Assembly: GCA_011634665.1 (NCBI GenBank)
Contig: WAEK01000005.1
Coordinates: 2,985,001-3,049,000 of the forward strand
Direction of reading: 5' to 3'
Source: Mortierella sp. BCC40632
Lineage: Eukaryota; Mortierellomycota; Mortierellomycetes; Mortierellales; Mortierellaceae
DNA: 64,000 nucleotides
Every line of letters begins with the position of its first letter. Position 1 is the stretch's first letter. Positions 40,157 through 50,288 of this stretch are shown piece by piece. Made by a program: the position numbers and the translations under genes. Below the pieces are notes generated by a model. It had not been told where the DNA came from. It was given only the letters and a program-made list of their open reading frames with translations, and made no database searches.

Positions 40157-43101
40157 TTAAACTGCCGAGGAGACATATTCCTCAAGATCATACTCAAACT
40201 CGGCCTCTATCGGATCTGACTCAGGTAAAGAAAGCCCGCATAAAGTATCACAATTGTCAGTCTGTTTGTTTGCATTCTTGAACGACTGAATCTGCTCTCC
40301 TTCTGTCAATTTGATCCACCCCTCCTCAAGTAGATCCTTCACAGGCTTTGGTGCTCCTTTTTGGTTACCATCGGTTGGTGCTCCTTTTTGGTTACCATCG
40401 GTTGGTGTCCCTTCTTGGTTACCATCGGTTGGTGTCCCTTCTTGGTTACCATCGGTTGGTGTCCCTTCTTGGTTACCATCAGTTGGTGTCCCTTCTTGGT
40501 TACTATCAGTTTTTTTTTTACTCAAGATCCCGTACTCTTTTAACGAATCCAAAATTCGTTGCTTATCGGCAATTGCGCTATCCTTTGTGTGCTTGACGCC
40601 ACTGAATGGGACTTGGAACTCCTTCTCCACCACGGACTTGATATTTTGGAATGTCCGAATGTTTGTCGAAAGTGAATGCTCCGATGTATCCCAAAAAGCA
40701 TTGCTTCCTTTGGAGGCGTAGATTACTTTTGTGAGTCGGTTGTTCTGTTCTTGATATAGATCTGTAGGTTTCCACCCATCTGGAGCTCCTGTTGAATTCA
40801 CCAGCAACGATGACAATACAGCTTCCTTTGTACTTTGACTCCAGGAGTATGAAAGACCGCAATGAAGGTGAAGGAGCTCATAGGCATACCTCTTGGTCTC
40901 GCCTGCTTGGAAAATCACCGTAAGCCATTTTATCGTCTCTTCAATGCGTCCGACATCTCCGGCTTTGATAGCAGAGGAAAGCTCAATGTAAAAGAGCGTG
41001 TCCCTGAGGAAAAGGGCGGAGTTCCTGGATGCATTCCCATCCAGCTTGTGAAAGTTGTTCGGGTTGAAGAAATCAGACAGAAGAGTCTCAACACCGGCCT
41101 TGGTGAGCTCACGAAGCTTGCTCTTGGTGTGGCTATTAGCAAACTTTTCCAGATCATCGGTACCGAGTGTCTCGTGCCAAGCCTTTAGAACCATTGCATC
41201 AAATACATGGCGAATAAGCTCGTCCGCTGCATGGAAATCTGCCTTGTCACGATAGATCCTTTTCCGCCCAAGCATAGAAATGCAAAAGGCAAGGGAGCCC
41301 GGTGTCGAAGCATCGCCATAATACGTCCGGAGAATTGTTGAGCTCCAAAGCATTTGTAGGTGGAATAGCTGGATAACAGGAACTATCCATTCCATTCTGT
41401 GATATGGGGAGACATCGTCCCAGCGAAGATCTTTCAGCGACCGGAGTCGTGATATCGTGAGTTGATCACCCGCTAGCACAACCCTCCTCCCATTATTGAA
41501 CCATTCTTGCGGTATATGAAGAGTGCTTTCGATAATAGTCTCAATAATATCCTTGTTGCCTTCTACTGTTGATTGATCGATTTGCATTACAGGTAGTGGG
41601 AACATTCGACTCTTTTCAGGCTTCAGAACGTTAAAGGTGGGCACGGGATTACGGCAGCAATCGTATCTATCAACATGTCGTGCGAGTACCTCCAGTAGAT
41701 GGTACTTAAACACTTCCTCACGGCGACTGCGAGTTTTTGGGCGCTGGGTATAAGATCGTTCAAACAAAGGTGTCGAGTGGGATTGGTGTCTTTTTCAATA
41801 TCCAGAAAGATACTCGACCCAATAACAGTTGCTGTAGCTCCATTCTGAAACTGGTCCAAGTTGTGGAGGCGTTGGTCAGATTTCCTTGCCGCGATGTTGA
41901 TGTTGTCGTACACGATATAGAATGGGTGCTCTGCAGTATATTTTCGCACTCTCCAGAGAGCGTCACTGGTCATATGTGGTAAGGATTTGATAATTGAGGT
42001 GTATGATACCGATAGACCGATTTGACTAAGAACCTCGATGACCTTGCGTGATGTGCCTGAGCTGTACAAGAATAGACTGAGAACCCTCGGTAGAAAGTTG
42101 GCCTCTTTGTTGTGCGCGACTAGGATCATACTCATGATCGCTGGAACCATAATATTAGGGCATCTTGTGGAGGTAGGGTTGGTCGAAACCAGTCGATTTA
42201 CAAACATCGTGAGTTGTGGTGCTCTGAATGCAAAATCTTTGGCGAGCTTTGCAAGGCTAAAGTTATTGAAAACGTTGGCACTGACCCCTTTTGATGAAAG
42301 TCTGAATAAGTAGGCTGGAATCTTTTTGATTTCTTCAGCAAATAAATCCTTTGCCAGCTCCGTCGCCGCCACTCTGGTATTTTCTAAACAAAATTCGTCG
42401 CTCATGTGCTCTCTCCATGCCTTGATAATACTGACTGGTCCATCATGGGAGTAAAATGGCCGCAGTTTTTTTACTACAGTGGGATCTTTAGATTGGATCA
42501 GACTACACATAAAAGAGGTCAAAGTAAAGTTGTTGGCATAGATCGTTTCAAGGATATTAAGCAAGCGCATGTCGGTCTTTCGCGGAGCATTACCTGTGTC
42601 TGGCGATGGATTGGAATCTGCTGTGGCTGTGGCTATTCCTTGGGTGGGGTGTTGGGTTGTAGAACTGGAAACCGGTGGCAGACTCGTGGAGGATATGGAG
42701 CTCGGGATTACAAGACTCTGACAGGCACCAGTTGATGATCTTAGGCTGTTTCCTATTGCCAGCCTCTTGGAGCGTCTGGTGTTGGGGCTAGCAGGACTCT
42801 GGTTGACGTTAGTTGACAGACTTGTTGAGGATACAGGACTTGGGATTGCAGGACTTTGATAGGCACCGATTGTTGTCAGTCTCTTGGAGTGTCTGGTGCT
42901 GGGGCTAGCAGGATTCTGGTTGACGTTGGTTGAGAGACTTGTTGAGGACACAGGACTGGGGATTGCAGGACTTTGACAGGTACCAATTGGTGGTCTTGGA
43001 CTGGCGGCAGTTTGCAACTTCTTGGAGTGTCTAGGGTTGGGGCTTGCAGGACTTGACAAGTTGGCAAAAGGGAGATTTGCTTTACGTTTTCTCAAGAGCA
43101 T
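40157..43101 (-). CDS. DUF6589-domain protein of the transposon, candidate transposase
   Basis: The start ATG at 43101 lies inside the right inverted repeat and gives the same MLLRKRKANLPFANLSS N-terminus as the helicase. Three related S/P-rich modules (PVSSTSLSTNVNQ, RHSKRL) follow, then a globular region with FYIVYDNINIAARKSDQR and, further on, MQIDQSTVEGNKDI, GDQLTISRLRSLKDLRWDD, WIVPVIQLFHLQML and PGSLAFCISMLGRK. The last four are hallmarks I associate with fungal DUF6589. Two frames are involved, 43215-41623 and 41767-40157, and the switch lies between 41767 and about 41800; no intron with matching phase is obvious, so a one-base frameshift is likely. About 980 aa if read through. The C-terminus holds a 9-residue repeat NQEGTPTDG (six or seven copies) and an acidic end. 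Conserved aspartates in YDN and GDQ could be RNase-H-type catalytic residues; that is inference. Confidence 0.78.
40345..40510 (-). repeat. 27-bp coding minisatellite in the DUF6589 gene
   Basis: About six copies coding for NQ(E/K)G(T/A)PTDG; the two distal copies carry K and A in place of E and T. Confidence 0.92.
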
Positions 43102-43379
43102 GGTGGGTGGAGAATGGAGAATGAGGGGGAGTGAATGAGAAAGAATGGGAATGAAGAAAGAAGTGAGGAGGCATGTCTGAGCTCCCTCAAGCTTTTTTTT
43201 TTTCCCACCGAGCATGGCCGCAACATGGTCAAAGATTAGGGCTCTTCAGGGTTTTGGGAGGCCCACTACTAAGGACACATTGGATACCAGCCTGAGGGAG
43301 ACAAGTATAGCAGCGCGCCCAAAAAGGCAAGATTTATTTCCTGCTATTACGGGCGACCGGCGGCTGCGTTACGAGCCTA
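43033..43379 (-). repeat. Right terminal inverted repeat, carries promoter and first codons of the DUF6589 gene
   Basis: Reverse complement of the left repeat. Identity stops at the codons for SPASPNP in both genes, after which the reading frames differ. Its outer end (…GAGCCTA at 43379) is not the element end; a further 115 bp follow. Confidence 0.92.
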
Positions 43380-43473
43380 CTCCCAGCCTCTCATGAGAAC
43401 AGCTGAAAAAGGAAACTTTCGTTTTCGCAGTGAGGCGGCCGTTTGATTTAGAGAGGTTGGGTTTCCGAGCCTA

Positions 43474-43494
43474 GGCGGCTGCGTTACGAGCCTA
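43474..43494 (-). repeat. Outer copy of the 21-bp terminus
   Basis: Repeats the last 21 bp of the right inverted repeat, 94 bp further out, directly abutting the target duplication. Confidence 0.85.
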
Positions 43495-43502
43495 TTGAAT
43501 AC
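43495..43502. repeat. Target-site duplication, right copy
   Basis: TTGAATAC immediately after the terminal CGAGCCTA, running on into CCCTCTG of the Harbinger end. Confidence 0.85.
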
Positions 43503-43509
43503 CCCTCTG

Positions 43510-43898
43510 GTCAAAAATTCTTTTGGGTGACTACTAAACTCCGCAACTCGTGATCCTTCGATGAACGTGTAGGGAGGACCGAGGGCAAAGAGGAAAATAA
43601 AAAGCTGGGAGGACCTAAGGGCAAGGAGGAAAATCAAAAGCAGGGAGGAAAGTCAAGAGCAGTGATAGATCAAGGGCAGAGACAGGGCAAGGATAACGAG
43701 GGCAGACCTGCCGCTCTTTTTACTCTCGCCAGAACTAACGCCTCAACCAGACGCTCGAATATCATCCCCTTCGCTCTTCGATCGCTCACCATGAGGAAAC
43801 ATTTCTCTGTTGTATAAGTAGCGCAACTATTTGCATTCGCGGATCATCACTCTTCACTCAAGCCATCCTCTACCTTTTGCCTACGCACATTGTAAGTC
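43510..43898. other. Flank of the transposon with degenerate tandem repeat
   Basis: 43570-43690 holds three or four imperfect copies of AGGGCAAGGAGGAAAATCAA. 43800-43898 looks like a small promoter (TTGTATAAG at 43809) and leader for the following fragment. Confidence 0.5.
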
Positions 43899-44147
43899 AT
43901 GGCGACCACAATAGTCCACAAGACATCTAATGGAAGTGTATTCTTTCTCCCAAGAATACCAATATCGACAGACAATGACAAGACCAGCCCGATACTTTTC
44001 ACAAGACTACAATACCCAATAAGACCAGCCTTCGCGTTAACTATTCACAAAGCACAGGGACAATCTCTCAAGAGGATGGGAGTCTATCTTCCCACACCTG
44101 CTTTTGTGCCTCCTCCTCCTACGGTAATACATACACACCCAATGTAG
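43899..44147 (+). pseudogene. C-terminal fragment of a Pif1/Helitron-type helicase
   Basis: An 82-codon ORF: FLPRIPISTDNDK, FTRLQYPIRPAFALTI, HKAQGQSLKRMGVYLPTP. This is the conserved end of Pif1-like helicases encoded by Helitrons (R-Q-P-R-AFA-TI-KAQGQ-L, then YLP-P-F). The family normally continues with a GQLYVALSR motif; here the text changes after TPAF into PPPPTV and stops, so it is a 3'-truncated remnant. Motifs I-IV upstream are absent. Confidence 0.65.
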
Positions 44148-44824
44148 TATTCAAAAGAGCATTAGTGTAACTTTGTCCACGGTTTCTGTAACAAAAAAAA
44201 TGGAAGAGAAAAAACGAGTTCTGAAAAAATGAGAGAGAGGGAGTCTGAGGGAGTGTGCATTTGTGTGTGTGTATGTGTGTTTGTGCGTGTTTGCTTGGGC
44301 TGCATTCTTTGGATTACTTTGTCTCCTATAAAGACTGAGAAACAGACAGAAAGACTGCAATAGACCGGCAGACTGTCAAAAAAAAAAAAAAAAAAAAAAA
44401 AAAGGATGAAAATAAAAGCGGAGAATAGAGAGAGTGAGAGGGAGGGAGATGATAGAAGGAATAGGCATGTTGTGTCTGTGTGTGTGCCTGACGTGGATAT
44501 GTGTAATCACTTTTTCTTCTATACTGCCTGAAGGAGAGGCAGGCAGACAGAGAGACAGCTCATCGAAAAAAAAGACAGAATCTTTTATCTTTCATGCCTC
44601 ATCTCTACCGAAGTATCTGAACCCCCTCCATTGCTCAACCAATTCACATGATACTGTTGTATTGAGATAGCCACTCTAACATCCTCCACTATTAAAAATA
44701 AAAATGCAAACTAACTGAGAGTCGCGTGTTCTTGGCGAAGCCAAGGGCACACTACTTGTCTGTGATTATTTCTACAATTCGTATCGCTTACATAACATCC
44801 TTGTGACACAACGTTTTTGACCAG
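44148..44824. other. Intergenic, low-complexity
   Basis: GT-rich stretch (44254-44293), poly-A of about 25 (44378-44403), GAGG-rich stretch. No gene seen. Confidence 0.6.
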
Positions 44825-45450
44825 ATGAATGCCCGGCGTATCTACATCATTGTGGCTCTGTCTGCCTTCGCCATTGCAAACCTCCAGTCGAAGGTGTAGA
44901 CTACGCTCGCTTTGACACCGATGATTCTTCAAAGTCGGAAAGATCATCCAACCCCGTTGTCCTCCTTTTACGTGATTTGTTCATTCAGAGTTCCCCAAAT
45001 GCGCATTTGGTCGAGAGCGTTGCTGCTATGGTCGAGATGCGACTAGATGCTGTATTGGCGGGTCTGGCGACTCATTTCTGTCATGCCCAGGTCCTACTTG
45101 TCCATTCCCATGCCTGGGTGCACCCGGATTCCAAAACCCTGAACTTCCATGCCCCGGGTCCTATTGTCCATCTCCCTGTCCCGGACCGGCCTGTCCATAC
45201 GTCTGCCCTGGTCCTCTTTGCCCTAAGCTCTGTCCTGGTGAGAAGTGTCCTATCGTTTGCCCTGGACCCAATTGCCCAGTGTTGTCTATATCCGTGTTCC
45301 GGACAGCACTGTGCCTCTATAGTATGCCCTCCCCAGATATGCAATATTGCAACGGCCTCGCGTCCCTTGGTATTTGGAATCAATACCAATCATAAAATCG
45401 TCTCCATCAAAGATAAACCCGGTTATTCCTGTGTCAAAATCACAGTATGA
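44825..45450 (+). pseudogene. Secreted cysteine-rich CPGP-repeat protein, frame disrupted
   Basis: ATG at 44825 gives a signal peptide (MNARRIYIIVALSAFAIA) and stops at 44897. A candidate intron begins at GTGTAG after codon LQSK and ends at CAGAG before TTC. The next frame then encodes KCAFGRERCCYGRDATRCC and a tandem repeat of the form CPGPxCPxxCPGPxCP (about 45083-45275). After CPGPNCP the cysteine pattern (CCLYPCSGQHC, VCPPQIC) continues only in another frame, up to the stop at 45450. A one-base shift near 45280 therefore breaks the gene, or the assembly has an error there. Such repeats resemble fungal secreted cell-wall or effector proteins with disulfide-rich modules; no named family is assigned. 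Confidence 0.45.
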
Positions 45451-48400
45451 AAGAACGAGTTTTATAAGATTTGTGGCCCAACGACTAATCTCAAAGTCTT
45501 CCTCACCCCTGAAAACACATATGAAATAAGAATTCTAAATCCACAAGATAGTAACATCAGTATTAGTAAATAGCTTTTGTGTCTGTAGATAAATGAAACA
45601 ACCAAGCCTATAGTAGACAACTTAGACACATTATCCTAGGAGAACTAGTGACCGGCGATGTGGGTGACCTTTTAATTGTTGACCAAGAACAAATTAAAAT
45701 AAAATTGGCAGTAATGGACTGGGGTCCCCATGGGGGCTTTCATTGCATCCTCCACTGGTCATAGAAGTTGAAGACTTGTTCGTTAGCTCCAGTCAATTTG
45801 ACAGGCGGATGTTGGGCCGTCTCACTCTGCTGAACAGTGCCAAAGTTTGTCATTCTGCCGACAAAAGCCGACTTGCTCCTGCAATAGCAATGTATATCGC
45901 CGATCTCTTGCTTTGATCGTCCAGTGCACCCTGAACGACTCACACTCCTCGCTGACACGCATCAGCACCCCATGCACCTTCCCTGTCTTGATCCCCCTCT
46001 AACCACCCTCCGACTCCATGACTTCCTACCCCTATCCCTGCTCTCATCGAGTGATAGAGCGCACACATGTCATCTTTCCGTTGCCCCAACCTTGGCCCAT
46101 GTCCTTTTTGTCCGCAACCTCTGCCAGTGCAAGTCTTTGAACAGAGGCTTGGAGTACTTGAATGACCGTAACTCATTCCTTGCCTCCTTCTGCACTTGGA
46201 ATGTTGCATCCATCTCTGCCATCGACTGCGCTAGCTTGACGCTACCTGTCAGAAACTTTTTCCAGTATTGCATTGACCTTGCTGTTCATCTTTTGCTTTA
46301 ACCTATACTCTCTTTTTGTCGCAATCCTTCTTGTCCCTGATGTCTCATGAAACTTAGCCAGCTGTAGTTGTATACGCATTGAGGACCTTTGGCGACGATT
46401 GGGACTTTAGACCAGTGAGGCCACTTTTGCTCCCTTGAACAGCAAGCTGTATTTATTTTTTCTCTGTCAGAAATTAAAAGGTCATACACAGCAGCGACCA
46501 CTAGTTCGGTCACGGCAGGGAACGAAAAAAAAAATCAAAACAGGGATTATGCGGACCCGACTGAGCTCATGCGTAAACTCTGTGTTTCAAGTCTCGAAAG
46601 TCCTTGAACCCCTATATCTGTCGGCGTTCGTTCTTGTCGATTTGCAGTATCTTTCTGACATCGTCCTAAAGCAGAGTTAATCCAAAGAAGTTAATTGATC
46701 AGCCCTTAGCTTTCGAAAAAATTGTGTGAGCGAAATCGTTTAAAAAACTTGGAGTACCTGCGCCACTAGTAAGGTAGGAAGTGCGGCAACAAGCGAAGGA
46801 ATCTTGGAATTACTGGAGGGAATCTCGAAATATCCACCCTCCTCTAGAAAAATCATCCAGCGTACTTTAATGTATAGGCGTAAATAAGACCCGGAGGTGT
46901 AGATCATTTGGATGACGGGGGTGAAGGTATCCCAAGCGCATTTTGATATATTGCTTGCCTGTGTGGGACCTGTAACTCCACCGAAAAAAGTCTCATGCCC
47001 TCGAAACTTGATGACGACATTGGGACGGTTGACTTTGATTCCTTAATATTTTTGAAGCTTTGACTCGGTGTTGGGGCTAAAGGAGGACAAATCGTGATTG
47101 TGCTATATTAGTTGGTCAGTCCATAAAGCAACAGAAGATTCAGAGAGAGCCATAGTCAAACGTACAAATGGAGAGCAATATTTTTGTCGTCAATGCCCAG
47201 GATTCCGTGAACAATTGGTGATACATAGTCTGCAACAAACGTTCCTTCTGCAAGGGTCTTGTCCGCTTTGTGTGAGAACTTTTCCATCCTTCAGCACAGG
47301 AAAATCTAGCATGTCAGCACTATGCAGGCATATCCAGCACTTAAAAAGCCATCAGAATATGGATTGTACAAAGACTTACAAACCCTCGATCATGATGCGT
47401 AGTCTTCGATGCAGCGGCCGAAGGGCGTTACTCGCATCATCCAGATCTCCATTGATGTAATGCTAAATAAATAGAATATTCGCCAGTTAGAGTAGCAGTA
47501 CAGGGTACCTGGTACCCCGGAGCTTATTCGGAGCTTATGTGTCCACTGGCACACGACATGATCCCACTCTATGACATGACATTGACCCGGACATTGTGAC
47601 ATTGCCTCGGAGTTCATTTGGTCTCGGGACATTCATTCATTCATTTGGTCCCTTGGACAGTGACAAGATCAGTAGCAAGAGCACGACAGGCACCCCAGGC
47701 ACAGGCACCCCCCACGGCCACAGTGTTGTCTTCGTGCTTAATATTGTTTTAGATTATACTCCAGTCGCCCTTTCTTTTTCTGTCTTATGACGCGCTTGGA
47801 ATAGTACCAAATTAATACCACACGCAGTAAGCTTGGAGGGGTGACAAGGGGCTTCTATCGAAATGACTGAGCATCAGTTCTTTCAGTAGTTCACAACGTG
47901 ATCGGCAGCTACCTCTGTGCTACCAGCATTCCTGATTACATATCTTTGAATTACTCTATTCGCACAATCATGAAGAGTAGTAACCATTTTCACTAGCCTT
48001 CTTGGACTTTCTTGGATAAAGTTTGGGAACTATTCAGATGCATCTGTGGAATTACTTCGGTCCCTGACTTGTATTACTTCTTTTCCAAGCTGTATACTCA
48101 ACAAAATGTAAGTTGAAAGTCCGAAGTCTGCCCTATTTAATGCATAACTTGACCACCTAGTTTCTCACGCGACTGTGGAGAGTCTATGGATGTCAATATT
48201 GACCCATGGCCTTTTGGATAAATCGTACGACTCGTCTACGCACAATAGCAAATGCCAACCTACGCTGGCTTACTCTTGAGACTATGGCCCATTTTCGATG
48301 CTCATCTTCGTCTGAGAGACAACTTGAGAATCTCCCAGCCGACAGTATGTAAAAGGCTGTAGTAAATATACTCTTGAGATGTAGAATGTAGTACCGTGGT

Positions 48401-48654
48401 GAGACTCATGACCAAGAATCTAATCCTAAATAACCTTCTACGCAGTTTTGCCTAGTCTTTCTCGAAATTCTCTCCTCGCTTGCTTAAACCTCCGCCACAT
48501 ACATATTGCAAACTACTTCTCAGTCACTCACTTCAATCCTCTCTTCACTCCCTCCTACCTATTTATACCCACTCAGTTCCCCTTCACTCTTACAATTTTT
48601 TTGACCCGCCTGCCCACCCATACCCACACCAAACATCAACAATTTTAATGCACC
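45451..48654. other. Gene-poor region with faint relics
   Basis: 3.2 kb. On the minus strand, 46273-45740 reads protein-like text in broken frames (KKFLTGSVKLAQSMAEMDATF, then VHWTIKARDRRYTLLLQEQV), probably a decayed gene. 46.3-48.4 kb shows only short ORFs. 48.45-48.65 kb is pyrimidine-rich with TATTTATA near 48559 and is the likely promoter and leader of the next gene. Confidence 0.45.
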
Positions 48655-50118
48655 ATGTCAATTCGTAGCATAGAAAGCTACTGTATAGCACCAACTCTTG
48701 ATGGAGAAGACGACATCTATTTAGCTGGCGTGTCAAATGAATCTGATGTCCTCAGAGTCTTCAAGTTTGATCTCGATCCTATCGAAAACCCAACAGTGGA
48801 ACAGGTCAACTTCAGCAATCTTGGTGCTGGTGGCATCTGGACCCGAAACGACCCTCTTCGGTGCTTCAGTAGTAGAGGAAGGGCTTCAAACGCATCCGAA
48901 TTCACAGCCTTAACTATCCATCAGCTTTCAGCCTCTAATACATATTCTACGATGCTCAGTGGCGGTACGGCTATAAATGGGAGATTCCAAGACGCTCCGC
49001 AGTATTCAAACACACAACTCTATGCTATAATCGGGAGCATTCAAGGCGAGACAGTCCGGCTAGCCTTCACAGATAGACTTCCACAACAAGTTCCTCCTGC
49101 TCAGAATGCATCCCAGTTTAGATGGGATTATGTTCATGTTGGATCCAACGTCAATCGCACAGTGTACGTCTTCGACCCACAGTAAAAAAAAAGGGCACAC
49201 TTCTGGGTTTGGATTAAGTTGGATGGGCATGGACTGATTCTGTGATGAATATGGGAACTAATTACTTCTCTCCATCTCAAACCCTTTATGGAATCGCAGG
49301 ATCCCGTTTAGAGAGACAAATATTCAGCCCAAGCTCGCTGTTGGAGCTATTACGTCAGAGTCTTCTGGAGCCGCCATCGTCTTTGATGATTTTAATGCTG
49401 GATCCATACTCCAGTTCTCGCACGATTTTACTGCTCGGGGAGCCAGTTCCTCCCCAGTAGTGGACTCCACACTTGTTAGCACTACTCCAGTCAATATGAA
49501 TGGAACCACCCTCACCTCGGATGCAATCGGGGTCACTGTCGGCAGCCTTGCTTATATTCTCGACAAGGTAACAGCCAAAGCCCATGTGAGCATAGAAATT
49601 GTCACTCACCATGTACCTTACTCCACAGTACCTAACATGGGCGTTTTTATTTACTTATTAATAATATGGAAACTGGACTGGGTATGGGCGCTTATTAGGG
49701 TGCAGGGGATCGTGTACAACTATACTCAATCCAGCCCTCAGTATCTTCAAGGCTGAACCCCATCAGTCCCATTGGTGGAGTTCCCAGACTCATCCCTGGA
49801 GCCGTCTTGACAGATCTGGCGGGTAATATTATGATGTCTAGCAGAACTAACGGGGTGTATTCTTTCCATCGGTACGATACTACACTTGGTCGCTGGTTTG
49901 GTCCCGCTCTGGCCACTCAATCCGAGCAGACTCCGGTTGGGGCAATTGCTGGTGGAGTTGTCGGAGGAGTCGCTGTGTTGGCCTTGACCGCATTCGTGTT
50001 CTACCGGCGACGTCATCAAAAGCGGGCGCAGGAAGAAGATGGAAAACAAGTCCAAGAAGAATATGGACAACCGGACAAACAAGAAGAGGATGAATACTAT
50101 GGACTGGAAGTCAAATAG
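48655..50118 (+). CDS. Single-pass membrane protein, family member B (short tail)
   Basis: Three exons, 48655-49163, 49300-49567 and 49699-50118, phases 2 and 0, 398 aa. Signatures: SYCIAPTLDGEDDIYLAGV at the start, FDLDPIENP, ALTIHQLSASN, LYAIIGSIQGETVRLAFTD, then exon 2 with PKLAVGAI, SGAAIVFDDFNAGSI and DAIGVTVGSLAYILDK. Exon 3 has TDLAGNIMMSSRTNGVYSFH, GRWFGPAL, one membrane span (GAIAGGVVGGVAVLALTAF) and YRRRHQKR, then a 25-30-residue acidic tail (EEYGQPDKQEEDEYYG). No signal peptide is visible. Exon 1 has exactly the same length (509 nt) as in the neighbour at 50906. Function unknown. Confidence 0.88.
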
Positions 50119-50252
50119 GATTCAGAACCATCGTTTCAAAAATAGTCATAGTACCCATAGTATTGGTATGTACCAAGCGCAGTTTTGGAGTACCCATTCC
50201 CTCATTGTATCATACCCTCTTTTCGATCTTTTCGAAACATTTAGCTGAAGGG

Positions 50253-50288
<36 letters not shown>

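Larger units (their letters stand above)
37665..43494. mobile_element. RecQ-helicase + DUF6589 transposon, 5,830 bp, inserted in the Harbinger right end
   Basis: The element is bounded by 8-bp direct repeats TTGAATAC (37657-37664 and 43495-43502). Its ends are inverted repeats starting TAGGCTCGTAACGCAGCCGC. The left inverted repeat runs to about 38004; its counterpart is 43033-43379. At the right there is in addition a 94-bp segment and a second copy of the terminal 21 bp (43474-43494) before the duplication. It carries two convergent genes, a RecQ-like helicase and a DUF6589 protein. The 8-bp duplication with T at position 2 and A at position 7, and termini starting TAGG, resemble hAT-superfamily insertions, but neither protein looks like a standard hAT transposase. 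Confidence 0.85.
34547..43509. mobile_element. PIF/Harbinger DNA transposon interrupted by a second transposon
   Basis: The left end starts CAGAGGGGTAGTCAATATC at 34547. The right end, read inward from 43509, starts CAGAGGGGTATTCAA and then meets the inner element. Across the insertion (resuming at 37656, leftward) it continues CATAGATTTTT. Over the 26 bp at each end 22 positions match. Inside are a Harbinger-type DDE transposase and the Myb/MADF-like partner gene, converging on each other, as is usual for this superfamily. Removing the inner element and one target duplication gives a native length of about 3.1 kb, normal for the family. I do not find the expected 3-bp target duplication outside the ends. 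Confidence 0.8.

Noticed and set aside
37665..43494. Helitron interpretation of the helicase element
   Set aside because: Helitrons encode Rep and Pif1-type helicase, lack inverted repeats and make no target duplication; this element differs in all three.
47098..47460. 120-residue ORF
   Set aside because: No recognisable motif, no leader or partner exon, average composition.
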